Shown here: positions 12,201 through 23,763 of the stretch, piece by piece
Layout: every line of letters starts with the position of its first letter
How positions within the stretch are numbered: position 1 is the first letter of the stretch
Assembly (NCBI RefSeq): GCF_018446385.1
Contig: NW_024589881.1
Span: forward strand, 124,001-188,000
Reading direction: 5' to 3'
From: Zingiber officinale
Lineage: Eukaryota > Streptophyta > Magnoliopsida > Zingiberales > Zingiberaceae
Length of the DNA: 64,000 bases
Notes under the pieces: model-generated
The model's database searches: none
The model's input: only the letters and a program-made list of their open reading frames with translations
What the model was told of the DNA's origin: nothing
Translations under genes and position numbers: made by a program

Positions 12201-12655
12201 GAACTTGAGGCCGGCGACGTTCTCCACGGAGAGGTTGTTGAAGAAGCCAATAGCGCCGGAGACGAGGCCGATGAAGAGGCAGAAGGTCCACTTGAGGAAG
12301 ACGTACCGAAGTATAGCCGACCGGCCTCGGCTCCTCCAGTCCTGGTTGAAGAGCTCGTTCTCGACTAACCTAAAACGCCCCCAAAATCAAAATAGCAAAG
12401 CTGCTAGAAGATCAGATTAGCCAAAAAGGGATTTGACCATCACTCGTAATCAAGGCTCTCTATGGGGCAGAGATTGGAGCCGACGATGGCGACTTGGGAG
12501 GTGTTGTTGGGGGCGTGGCGGCGGAGATTAAGCGAAAGATGCTCCAAAAGCGACTCCTTTAGGGTTCCTATCAGCTCCTCTTCCTCCACCTCTTCCTCCG
12601 GCGACGAGGAAGCAGGAGCCAGCTCCTCTTTCGAGGCGCCCGCGGCGTCCGCCAT
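9209..12655 (-). CDS. CLC: CLC-family chloride/anion transporter, 7 exons, 801 aa (CLC-c/g-like)
   Basis: Exons (minus): 12655-12444, 12369-12169, 12101-11924, 11480-11218, 10952-10683, 10577-9458 and 9370-9209. All introns are GT-AG, phases agree, and there is no internal stop. The 801-codon length fits plant CLCs (about 760-800). An acidic N-terminus precedes the membrane domain, with selectivity motif GSGIP at 170-174 (Ser171, as in chloride-type rather than nitrate-type members), GKAGP at 212-216, RDRRDLVTCG, and GVAAPFGLFVP near 480. Two cytosolic CBS domains follow (about 590-655 and 708-790). Plant members of this group sit in the vacuolar or other endomembranes and move chloride. The gating-glutamate position is Ala214 and the proton-glutamate position is Ser281, so tightly coupled anion/proton exchange is not expected. 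The start is the first ATG, after a CT-rich leader. This is the only intact host gene here; assignment to c versus g is inference. Confidence 0.95.
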
Positions 12656-12830
12656 TGGAGAGAGAAGAGAAGGGGACGAGGAGGAAGTGAGAGGGAAGCA
12701 GAAGGAAGATGAAATAAAGTTGATGATGATGGATGATCACTCCATCACAGCCGTCCATTTAGTGCCTACTAAAGCCAAGAGTTGGAATCCAATGGCAATT
12801 TTGAATGTTCTTCTAATTGTTTTTTAAAAA
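12656..12830 (-). promoter_or_regulatory. Pyrimidine-rich 5' leader / promoter-proximal region of CLC
   Basis: Upstream of the CLC ATG the gene strand is strongly CT-rich (12656-12710), as in many plant 5' untranslated leaders. No convincing TATA box was located. The function is inferred from position. Confidence 0.4.
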
Positions 12831-12910
12831 ATAAAACAAAATTTTATTTTCCCCCAAATATTTCGTAGTTATTAACTTATTAAACTAATTAATATATTTT
12901 AAATAAAATT

Positions 12911-13437
12911 AGAAAAAAGTAAAAAAAAAATCTCTAGCTTATGTAAATCATAAAAGACACTCTTTTTTAAAAAATAAAATAAAATAACACCCTATTATAT
13001 CATTTATCCTAGAAATACTCTTATTCTAATAGTATTGAAATAATTACGTGGCTTATGCTAAAATATGTTAATACAAATATTAGAAGGAAAATAAATTACG
13101 AAAACTTCACCCAACACAATAAAATTAATACAACATTATAGTACAATGTTATAGTTAATTATAGCATCTATTTACTAAAATTATTTTAAAATAATTTTAA
13201 TAAAGTTTAATCAATTTTGATTAAAAAATATTTTACTATAATAATACTCTAAAATAATTTTAATTAAAATAAAATAATTATTTTTTTTACTATTACATTT
13301 GTAGCAGTTATTAGTATTGAAATAATGAGTATTTTTTATATAAAACATATGGCGAGACATCTTTCTATTTTATTTTATTTAAAAAGAGGTGTTATTTTGA
13401 TGATTTACATAATTTAGAGGACCCTTTTGATTTTGAC
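12911..13437. mobile_element. MITE-like inverted-repeat element, ~0.5 kb
   Basis: The arm at 12911-12980 matches the reverse complement of 13361-13437 over roughly 60-70 bp with several mismatches. Shared blocks are CTTATGTAAATCAT / ATGATTTACATAA and TAAAATAAAATA / TATTTTATTTTA. The interior is AT-rich and non-coding. A clear target duplication was not found, so the class is undecided. Confidence 0.45.
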
Positions 13438-14180
13438 CAATAAAATTATATTATTTTATCATCCAATTATTAAATTGAATGAATAATAGATCACATGGAA
13501 ATGATTGGCAAATTGTCACACTCTCTTATTTATTTTGTTTTGTAGACATGAAATTGATGAGATTGAGGTGGCAATTGATTGGGCCCCATGTAAATCAATA
13601 ATTGGATCATACCGGGCGAGATCCACCTCATTAGTTTGTCATATGTACATCAGTACATGTTTGAATTATTGTCGATACGGAGAATAATAATTTCAAGTCC
13701 TCACTAGTAAACATCGATGAAGTTATCGCAAAGATGATGTGTCTCACGTGTGGATTAGTCGACTCGAGTTCGTATTTTACATTGTCGACATTGGAGAGGT
13801 ACGAGGAATCCATGTTAAATTCAGTCGGAGTTACTCTAAATGTAATAAGAACTTGATAATTCAAAGTCTCCAAATGGTTAAAACAATGATAAAAATCAAA
13901 AGGCCGTTTCATTATATTAGAATCATCAAAAGAATATATTATTTGATGTTTAATCAAAAGAACGTCTCACTCCTCCATCAACCCGTTTTGTAAAATAATA
14001 TAATTATCTTCTAATATATTATTCAATATTATTATCTTCTGTCACTCAGTCTCATTAGTCAATTATATTATAATATTGTAATAGCTAGTTATAGTAGCTA
14101 TAATTCTTAACTACTATAACAAAAATATTATTGAATAAAATAAATTTATTATAACAGTTATAAAATCATAGCTACTATAA
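13438..14180. other. AT-rich intergenic region with a small palindromic segment
   Basis: No gene was recognised. At about 14070-14185, ATAGTAGCTAT and ATAGCTACTAT motifs form an imperfect palindrome into which Copia B inserted at TATTA. It may be a small MITE relic. Confidence 0.35.
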
Positions 14181-14185
14181 TATTA

Positions 14186-14983
14186 TGTAAGGTAATAGAT
14201 TGCTAAACACGTAAACGCGCAGCGGAAAAAACCTATTTCCTCTAGAAGATCCATGCGAAGAGAAACAAAATCTTATACTAAGTTAGATCTAAAGACATGA
14301 TAGAGTTATACTTTTGAAGTATGCTCACGATCTCCCGACAGCTCGGATCACAGCACGATCAATTGTTCGCGCTTCTACGGTATCCACACGAACAAGCCTT
14401 ACCTTCGTTTGTCTCACAAACTCAACAAGATGGAGATCAAAACACCTAAGGTTGTGCTAGCAACCTCAACTACGAGTTTCGGCCAAGAAGAGGGAAGGAG
14501 GAAGAAGAAGATCAAGGAGACCTTTCACCTTCTCAAGTGATGAAAATCATATGAAAAATATCATTCAAATGATATTTATAGCCATCCCATGGAATACCAA
14601 GAGTCTCCACCCTTTCATCTTCTCAATTGATGAAAATCATATGAAAAATATCATCCAAATGATATTTATAATCATCCCATGGAATACCAAGAGTCTCCAC
14701 CCTTTCATCTTCTAATCTAATGGCTTAAAATCAACCATTCAATCCAATGGTTGAATTTTGACTATTCAACTTCCTTGGTGAACTCAAGTTCACCCAATGA
14801 GTCTAACCCATTGATTCTCATGCAATTCGACTCAATCCTACGATTGGATCCACTTGAGTCTAACTCAACGAGTCTAATTCGGATTACACTTAATCCAATG
14901 AGTGAGTTCATTCGAGTCTAACTCAATGATTAATCCAAAAAGCCTAATCATCTCATGATTGACTCTTAGGCTAATTACTAACA
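14186..14983 (-). repeat. 3' LTR of Copia B (798 bp)
   Basis: It begins TGTTAGTAATTAGCC and ends ATTACCTTACA on the minus strand. It is 90 bp longer than its partner because a 90-bp segment is tandemly duplicated (about 14520-14609 and 14610-14699). Confidence 0.93.
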
Positions 14984-15005
14984 ATCTCCCACTAGCACTA
15001 GTGCC
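14984..15005 (-). promoter_or_regulatory. Polypurine tract of Copia B
   Basis: CTAGTGGGAGAT lies directly before the 3' LTR. It primes plus-strand DNA synthesis in LTR retrotransposons. The same pol-end sequence (GGCACTAGTGCTAGTGG) sits next to it. Confidence 0.8.
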
Positions 15006-16084
15006 AATCACCACTAAGATGACACCAAAACTTTGGATTTACCCACTATTCTTAATATCCTTTGTATTTTAGTCAAACTAAAATACCCATCTCCATATCT
15101 ACTTGTTCTTTGTGTGTGACCCTATAGGCTCTCGTAACGTTGGCAATGTATCCAAATCAACATTTGTGATACATAAACAATAAGTGGCATCTAGCAAGGC
15201 ATCATTGCTACCCAAGTGACGGGAAAGTCGTGATCCGACCTAACCTTTCCGTGGCTATCATATTGTATGACTTGGTCCCTCTATCTTTAATATCTAGATT
15301 GATCAATGAGGCATAGACTGTGCCATCCTCTTATCAATCTTTGTGTTTCTTGATCTCCAAGTAGAAACACTCAAACAAATGAACTCAATATCTCATATTG
15401 ATTCATTTACGCATGGTCATGCTTTCTTGTGTCCTACTAATCAAGGGGCTCACAGATATCGCTTCCGTCATATGGAAGGGATAGATCCCATCTACATCAC
15501 TCACATCCTTGCGCATAATTTATTGCATACCCAGTGATAGACTTTATAGTCCACCCTATTACGGGTGACGTTTGACGATACCAAATTATACAACTCCTTA
15601 TGTAGGGAACCGTAGTGACTTCAGGTCTAAGGACTATTCATACCAATAGTCATATGAGAATGTTTATGACACTCATACGACGATCCATGAAACATTTTCA
15701 TGGCAGGTCATTCAGTATATATTCTCTAATATATATCCATGTGTCAACCTGATATCTCATATCCATGACTTGTGAGATCAAGTCATCCGTTGACCTACAT
15801 GCTAGTCTTAACGCATTAATATTGTCCTTGTATATTAATGCTCGACTAGGAATAGTTAAGAGTAGTGTTCTCTACAATATCTCACTATCAATTCAACCAA
15901 TTGATTATTGTAGATAAGAACCTACTACCCAAGGACATTATATTTATTCAATCAACACTGAATTGCAATAAATATAATAACCATAACCTTTGCCTTTTAA
16001 TTAATAATGATATATGATACAACTTGAGCCCTCTACAATCATCTCATAATTGGTACTAGGGTTAATGGTAACAATCCATTAGCA
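15006..16084 (-). other. Spacer in Copia B homologous to the first ~1 kb of the family-A LTR
   Basis: Directly after the pol stop there is a degenerate polypurine-like site (GCTAATGGATTG near 16075). Sequence then matches, block by block, the family-A LTR starting at 63066: the GATAGTGAGATATTGTAGAG block, the CACAAGTCATGGATATGAG block and others. In family A this DNA is LTR; in B it is internal. Confidence 0.75.
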
Positions 16085-19000
16085 CTAGTGCCAATCCCTG
16101 AGGTATCGAATACCCATTGACCTAGTGTGACCATCATGCTTTCCTTGTGCCAAAGCTTTGGTCAAAGGATCTACAATGTTAGCATCGGTTGGGACTCTGC
16201 ATATCCTTACATCGCCTTTATCGATGATCTCTCGAATGAGATGGAATCACCTGAGTATGTGTTTGGATCTCTGATGAGAGCGAGGTTTTTTAGCCTGTGC
16301 AATAGCCCCATTGTTATCACAATAGAGGTCTATTGGGTTTCCTACACTAGGAACAACACCAAGCTCTGTAATGAACTTCCTGATCTAAACAGCCTCCTTT
16401 GCTGCAGTTGATGCAGCAATGTATTCGGCTTCTGTTGTAGAATTAGCTGCGTGTCCTACTTCGAACTCTTTAAGCTCACAGCACCACCATTTAAGCAAAA
16501 TACATACCCTGATTGCGATCTGTAATCATCCTTATCAGTTTGGAAGCTAGCATCAGTATAACCCTTTACAACAAGCTCTTCATCACCTCCAAAGATCAAG
16601 AAATAATCTTGAGTCATTCTCAAGTACTTAAGAATATTCTTGACTACTGTCAAGTGACCTTCACCTGGATTTGACTGGTATCTGCTCGTCATGCTTAACG
16701 AGACATCTGGGTGGGTACAAAGCATGGCGTACATGATCAACCCTATAGCAGATGCATAAGGGATCTGATCCATGCGGTTCCTTTCTACCTTAGAAGAGGG
16801 GCATTGAGTCTTCAAAAGACTCACACCATGTGACATAGGCAGGAATCCCTTCTTGGAATTCTCCATGACAAAATGTTTAAGCACCTTGTCAATGTATGTA
16901 CTCTGGCTTAGGCCAAGTAATTTCTTGGATCTATCTCTATAGATCTTAAGATCTAAAATGTAGGCTGCTTCACCTAAGTCTTTCATTAAAAAATAATTCC
17001 CAAGCCAAGTCTTCACTGATTGAAGAGTAGGTATATCATTTCCAATGAGTAGTATGTTATCTACATACAATATAAGAAAGATGACTGTGCTCCCACTAAC
17101 CTTCTTGTAGACACAAGGTTCATCTTCATTCTTAATGAAATCAAACATTTTGATTGCATCATCGAATCGAAGATTCTAGCTTCTAGAAGCTTGCTTCAAT
17201 CCATAAATGGATCGTTGCAATTTACATACCTTTCCAGCATGCTCTGGATCTACAAAACCCTCAGGTTGTGTCATGTACACATCCTCGAGTAGATTTCGAT
17301 TAAGAAATGTGGTTTTGACATCCATCTGTCAGATCTCATAATCATAGTAAGCAGCAATAGCAAGCATGATCCGAATGGACTTGAGCATCGCAAGTGGTGA
17401 AAGGGTTTCATCATAGTCTATACCATGAATCTGTTTGAATCTTTTAGTCACCAATCTATCTTTGTAGGTATGCATATGACCATCCATGTCAGTCTTCACC
17501 TTGAAGACCCACTTACACCCAATGGGTTTGATCCTTTCAGCTGGATCAATCAAAGTCCATACTTGGTTGGTGTACATGGATTCCATCTCGGATCTCATGG
17601 CCTCTAGCTATTTCTCAGAATCTGGGCTCTATACAGCTTCCTGATACGATGTAGGCTCATTGAGACCAATAAGCTCTATATCACCGTGGTTAGACAAGAG
17701 AAAAGAATATCTCTCAGGTTGACGACGAATCCTATCAGATCTGTGTAGAGCATGTGCTACTTGAACAGGTTGTTGTTCCATAACTTCTTTTGGTGCAACA
17801 AAATCCTGATCCACAACATCTTGTGGTACCTGTTTAATTTCCATCATGGTGTCAGTGCTAGTATCTTGAACTTCTTCAAGATCGACTTCACTCCCACTAG
17901 TTTTTCTAGATATCAATTCCCTTTCTAGAAATATACCAGTTCTGGCAACAAACACCTTGCCATGTGTGGGATTATGGAACTAATATCCCTTTGTTTCCTT
18001 GGGATATCCAACAAAGTAGCACTTATCTGATTTGAGTCCTAGTTTATCTGAGACTTGTCGTCGAACGTAAGCCTCACAACCCAAAATCTTCATAAAAGAC
18101 ATATTGGGACTCTTCTCGGTCCATATCGTATATGATGTCTTTATGACAGCTTTGGATGGAACTCGGTTAAGTGTGAAAGCAACTGTCTCTAGAGCATGTC
18201 CCCAGAAGGAAGTAGGAAGATCTGTATGACTCATCATTGATCGTACCATATATAATAAAGTACGATTCCTCCTTTCTGATATACCATTCCATTGTGGTGT
18301 TCCAGGTGGAGTGAGTTGAGATATGATCCCACACTCAACGAGATGGTCATGAAACTCTTGGCTAAGGTATTCCCCACCTCGATTTGATCGAAGCATCTTA
18401 ATACTCTTACCAAGTTGGTTTTGTACTTCATTCTTAAATTCTTTGAACTTTTCAAAGGATTCTGACTTGTGTCTCATCAGATACAAATAGCCGTATCTAC
18501 TGAAATCATCAGTGAAGGTAATGAAGTAATGATAACCTCCTCTAGCTGCTATTCTGAAAGGGCCACATATATCAGTATATATGAGTTATAACAGATCATT
18601 AGCCCTTTCGCCATGTCTACTAAATGGAGTCTTTGTCATCTTGCCTCGAAGACAAGATTCGCATACCTCATATGATTCAAAATCAAATGAGTCCAAAAGT
18701 CCATCCTTATGGAGTTGGGATATGCGACTCTCATTTATGTGACTTAAGCGGCAATGCTAGAGGTATGTTTGGTTCAGATCATTAGTGAAGGTAATGAAGT
18801 AATGATAACCTCCTCTAGCTGCTATTCTGAAAGGGCCACATACATTAGTATCTATGAGTTATAACATATCATTAGCCCTTTCGCCATGTCCACTAAATGG
18901 AGTCTTTGTCATCTTGCCTCGAAGACAAGATTCGTATACCTCATATGATTCAAAATCAAATGAGTCCAAAAGTCCATCCTTATGGAGTTGGGATATGCGA

Positions 19001-20320
19001 CTCTCATTTATGTGATAAGCGGCAATGCCAGAGGTATGTTTGGTTCAGATCATTAGACTTGAACTGTTTGGTATTTATGTTATAGATCGGGTTTTCAAAG
19101 TCTAGAACATAGAGTCCATTTATCAGAGGTGCACCACAATAAAACATGTCATTTAAATAAATAGAACAACATTTGTCCTTTATTATAAATGAGAACCCCT
19201 TCTTGTCTAAACAAGAAACAGAGATTATATTTTTGGTTAAAGCAGACACATAACAACACTCTTCCAGTTCTAAAATAAGCTCAGTGGGCAAAGATAAGGA
19301 GTAGGTTCCTACAATGATAGCGACAACTCTTGCACCATTGCCTACTCGTAGGTCCACTTCGCCCTTTGTCAATAATTACTATTTTTCAACGTCTGCACAT
19401 TAGTACAAATGTGAGATGCACATCTGGTATCTAATACCCATAAAGAAGAAATAGATAGATTGACTTCTATAACATATATACCTGAGGCAGAAGTCTCACT
19501 TCTCTTCCGTTTCAATTCCTCTAGGTCCCCTTGTAGTTCCTCTTCCAGTGTCCGGTCTCACCGCAGTGGAAGCAGGTTCCTTCCTTAGTAACCCCTCCTT
19601 TGGGTTTCAGTGCATGAGCCTTGCCCTTGCCTTTGGCTTGGGTCTTACCCTTACCTTTAGGCTTCCACTTACCTTTGCCTTTAGATACCATCAAAATGGA
19701 ACCAGGCTTTGCCTTCTTAAGGTTGAGTTCATCAGTTCTCAACATGCTCAACATCTCAGGCAGTGAGCTGCCAATTTCATTCATATTGTAGTTCATGACA
19801 AACTGACTATAACTATCAGGCAACGACTGTAAGTTAAGGTCAGTGGCCAATTCTTGGCCTAGTGGGAATCCCAACCTTTGCAGATTCTCCACATACCCGA
19901 TCATTTTGAGTACATAAGACCCTACAAGAGTTTCTTTTTGAATTCTGCATTGAAACAGTGCTTTAGAGATCTCAAATCTCTCATGCCTTTCTTGTCTTTG
20001 ATATAGTTGTTTAAGATGTTCAACCATATCATAAGCATCCATGTTCTCATGTTGCTTCTGAAGCTCAGAGTTCATGGTGGCGACCATAAGGCATGACACA
20101 TCTACTGCATCATCTTGATACTTCTTGTAAGCATCCCTATCAGCTCTAGTGGCATTAGCAGGGGGTGCTTCAGGAATAGACTGGTCTAGGACATACAATT
20201 TTCGTTCTTGCTTGAGGACTATTCTCAAGTTTCTATACCAGTCCAGGAATTAACTCCATTGAGCTTGTCCTTATCAAGGACATATCACAAAGAGAGGGTA
20301 TTTGTTGTACTTGACGACAT
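16085..20320 (-). pseudogene. Copia B gag-pol polyprotein pseudogene
   Basis: ATG is at 20320. Gag carries a zinc-knuckle region (CFHCGETGHWKRN, about 19570) in which the fourth zinc ligand is Tyr. Integrase (WNGISERRN near 18285), reverse transcriptase (LYVDN near 17065, where a YVDD motif is expected) and RNase H (TTEAEYIAAS region near 16430) follow. The stop is at 16085-16087. The frame is lost by a one-base deletion near 20252, several stops, and a 273-bp tandem duplication (18512-19055) between the GAG-pre-integrase and integrase regions. It closely resembles copy A2 at 59098-63051, so they belong to one lineage. Confidence 0.93.
18512..19055 (-). repeat. 273-bp tandem duplication inside B pol
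   Basis: 18512-18784 and 18785-19055 are nearly identical. The second copy differs by a few substitutions and a 2-base deletion, so the duplication also shifts frame. Confidence 0.93.
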
Positions 20321-21880
20321 GGTAATATACAACAGTGAAATGTAGGTCTTAGTATCATATATCTATCATTCAATTAGGCCTTTAATTAAATGATTCTCCC
20401 ACTAAATTCTAAAGTTTGATAGAAGCAAGCCACTACTAATTCTATACCCATAAGCAAAGATATTCTAGTGGGATAAGATCCACATCATACCTCATCTTGA
20501 GTTAGCTTTGGCTAATCGCCCAAGACTTGTATAATTAGGTAGACAACGTGTACCATTTGGAAAAGATCCATATTATACTTTTCTTGAGTTAGCTTTGGCT
20601 AATCACCCAAGATTTGTATAACTTAGGTAGACAACGTTCACAAATTACATCCTATGTAACTCTTGTATCCTTAGATGAACAACACTGTTTGTTCATTTTC
20701 CTATCTTATGAAATCCATATCATAATTCATCTTGAGTTAGCTTTGGCTAATTACCCAAGACTAGTATAATATGATTTACATCTTATGGGATATGCCGTTA
20801 AGTTCTCAATCCAATTGAGATAACTCAATTAAGTCATACCCAAAGGTCGGTAGTCAGACATCACAATTGTCCTATCGCACTCTACCAAGATAAAACGAGC
20901 CACTTTGCTTTGGCAAACCTGACTACAGATGATCGAGATAGTAGTGAGTACCAAACTTTGGTAGGCATATGTAAATGACTTAATTACGATAGCTACACAT
21001 GCATCACATACATCATGGCATATCATGGCATATATCAACATATACACAAGTTTAAACGTGACATGGTTATGACCCCTATAAACTACAATCTTCTCAAGCC
21101 AATGAGAAGAGCGATAAGTCAACCTAGGTCTAAGCAGCTTCTCCAAGCGCTTCCTCGGTTGTCGTGTGTTGTTGTCCTTCCTTCCTTTTCACCCGTCTTC
21201 CAGAAGACTAACTCTTTCTTATTTTGTACATTACAAAATCTAAAGAAACTCGAGTTACATTCGAGTGTAATCTAATTACAACAAGAATAAAAGGGGATGA
21301 AGGCACGACACGCAGGTTGTATTATAAATTATAACATTACACACATCCAATCACATTGGGGTTAAAGGGCCATAACCAAGTACCATGTCATGTATATTCA
21401 CAATATTCTTATAACATAAATTTACTATGATTTCAACAAACAAATTATGAGCCGCAACGCCACGGTGGTCAAGGGGCAGTGCCCCCGAAGCAAAATTTAT
21501 TTTGCATACTCGTTTATGAGTTGCTTCCTTATCCGAGACCCTACTACCCACAATACCAACTATGTTTTGTTCCAAAAAAAACATCTATGGCCGAGACCTT
21601 GTTGGTCACACACCAACTTCGTTTTGTTCACAAAAAAACACCTTTCTTGGCCGAACCCTTGTTGGTCACACACCAACTTTCGGTCAAGGGTTAGGGTTTG
21701 GCCAGGATTTGGCCGAGACATAAAATTTGGCCAAAACTCATAGTTTGGCCGAGATTCACAATCTGGCCGAGACTCATAGTCTGGCTGAGACTCATAATTT
21801 TGCCACTCATAGAAAACCCTATCATGCAATTTCTATATTATATATAAAAATTCTAATAACTTAGCATATCCCTTCGCAAG
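20321..21880 (-). other. 5' leader of Copia B with repeated hairpins and minisatellites
   Basis: Between primer site and gag lie three copies of a 29-nt hairpin-forming repeat (20496-20524, 20583-20611 and 20731-20759), with core TTAGC-CAAA-GCTAA. There are also three copies of a ~58-bp unit around 21530-21690, and about five copies of a ~20-bp unit (TTGGCCGAGACTCATAGT) at 21706-21806. No coding sequence is supported. Confidence 0.75.
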
Positions 21881-21894
21881 TGGCTCTGATACCA
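21881..21894 (-). promoter_or_regulatory. Primer-binding site of Copia B (initiator Met-tRNA type)
   Basis: TGGTATCAGAGCCA on the minus strand lies one base inside the 5' LTR. It is complementary to the 3' end of plant initiator Met-tRNA. Confidence 0.92.
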
Positions 21895-21895
21895 T

Positions 21896-22603
21896 TGTAA
21901 GGTAATAGGTTGCTAAACACGCAAACGCTCAGCAGAAAAACCTATTTCCTCTAGAAGATCCATGCGAAGGGAAACAAAATCTTATACTAAGTTAGATATA
22001 AAGACATGATAGAGTTATACTTTTGAAGCGTGTTCACGATCTCCCGACAACTTGGATCACGACACGATCAATTGTTCACACCTCTACGGTATCCACACGA
22101 ACAAGCCTTGCCTTTGTTTGTCTCATAAACTCAACAAGATGGAGATCAAAACACCTAAGGTTGTGCTAGCAACCTCAACTAGGAGTTTCGGCCAAGAAGA
22201 GGGAAGGAGGAAGAAGAAGATCAAGGAGACTTTTCACCTTCTCAAGTGATGAAAATCATATGAAAAATATCATCCAAATGATATTTATAGCCATCCCATG
22301 GAATACCAAGAGTCTCCACCATTTCATCTTCTAATCCAATGGCTCAAAATCAACCATTCAATCCAATGATTGAATTTTGACCATTCAACTTTCTTGGTGA
22401 ACTCAAGTTCACCCAATGAGTCTAACCCATTGATTCCCATGCAATTCGACTCAATCCAACGATTGGATCCACTTGAGTCTAACTCAACGAGTCTAATTCA
22501 GATTACACTTAATCCAATGAGTGGGTTCATTCGAGTCTAACTCAATGATTAATCCAAAAAGCTTAATCGTCTCATGATTGGCTCTTAGGGCTAATTACTA
22601 ACA
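21896..22603 (-). repeat. 5' LTR of Copia B (708 bp)
   Basis: Same termini as the LTR at 14186, with scattered differences and only one copy of the 90-bp segment that is duplicated there. It contains the element's promoter. Confidence 0.93.
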
Positions 22604-22608
22604 TATTA

Positions 22609-23284
22609 TAGGAACTTAATTGACTTGGTCAAAAATAAGTCGCTATAGGTCACACCATATCTAAAGGATAGAAAAAAAGAAAGGAGAAATCAAGACAAAA
22701 TGTAGTGGTAAGCAATATGTATACATCGAAACAAAATCATATTATGCATCTAAGGATCTAGTTATCATCATCTATAAGGCTAAAATTGAAACCCTAATAC
22801 AACGACAAGCAAAGGGTTAACCTGAATCCATTGCATGAGCCATTGAGCCTTACTTTTCATTGTATGAATTCCTGCAAGCATAGCGGATGACCTTCTATAA
22901 GGATCGAGCAATAACCGAATTCCTTCTCAATGGGGAAGAGAGAAGGAAGAAAGAGGAGAAGCCAAAAGTCAAGATGCCCAAATGGATTTTGACCTCCTTA
23001 TATACCCAAGGCCATCCTGTAGGAACCATCCACCTTAAAGCCTATAACCCATTAACTACGCATTAGTGTTAATAGAACGAGTTATTAGATCTACATATTG
23101 AATCTACATCTAATATCTTAAACCTCCTTCACATATAAAGCATTAGATTACTTTATTTGGGTTTAATTTCCTTAATGACAATTAGTTGTATGTGTGTTAA
23201 TCAAACGTAAGCCACCTTATGGGGATTAAGCTGATCCATATGGACTTAATCAGATTAAGCCCACCCATGTAGATTTAATCCTTC
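22609..23284 (-). mobile_element. Probable LTR fragment of another element
   Basis: On the minus strand it starts TGAAGGATTAAATC at 23284, directly preceded by the polypurine-like GCCCAAGTGGGAGAT (23285-23299). A GTATATAAGG TATA-like motif sits at about 22985-23000. The other end was disturbed where Copia B inserted. The family is unknown. Confidence 0.5.
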
Positions 23285-23763
23285 AATCTCCCACTTGGGC
23301 TATACTTGATCTCTAATATACCACACAACCTCTTAGTTGAGCTCAACATGCCAAAACTTTATCGGTTAAATACTTCTTTAAACAACCTGGTTCATTAAAT
23401 CAATTAATATAGAACCAAAGAAGTCAGAGTTATTATAACTATAACAAAACCTAATAGTAATCATAGTATTAATATTATTAATGACATAGATCAAATGTGG
23501 ATGTGTAATATAAGAATAACATGAAATATGATTTATAAATACCCATTCACAATAAGTCCTCCTTATAATCCAAACTCGATCGAAATTACATTTACCAAAA
23601 CCTTATGCTAAACCATAGTGGTAAATCATAATTCAACCTTATGACTCAAATTGAGTCTCACATTATATATACAAAATTATATGCAAAACCGCAATAGTAA
23701 ATCATATATCCTCGTGTGTAGAGACTTAAAACCATATACACATGTAAATACTTTATTACATAC
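23285..23763 (-). other. Internal remnant upstream of that LTR fragment
   Basis: AT-rich DNA without recognisable protein. By position it is the 3' internal part of the element ending in the LTR at 22609-23284. It was cut by the Gypsy insertion at 23764. Confidence 0.4.

Larger units (their letters stand above)
14186..22603 (-). mobile_element. Complete Copia retrotransposon B (8.4 kb), decayed
   Basis: It is bounded by perfect 5-bp duplications TATTA (14181-14185 and 22604-22608). In minus orientation the order is: 5' LTR 22603-21896, Met-tRNA primer site 21894-21881, structured leader, gag-pol 20320-16085, a 1-kb non-coding spacer homologous to the family-A LTR, polypurine tract at 14984-14992, and 3' LTR 14983-14186. 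PR-INT-RT-RNase H order and the single frame are Copia hallmarks. It is inactive because of stops, a one-base deletion near the gag start and an internal 273-bp duplication. Confidence 0.95.

Noticed and set aside
12462-12827. 121-codon plus-strand frame over CLC exon 1
   Set aside because: Antisense shadow of the acidic CLC N-terminus.
16127-16411. 94-codon plus-strand frame
   Set aside because: Antisense to the RNase H region of Copia B.
21447-21829. Frames rich in repeated W/P or E/S/R residues
   Set aside because: Translation of the leader minisatellites of Copia B, not a protein.
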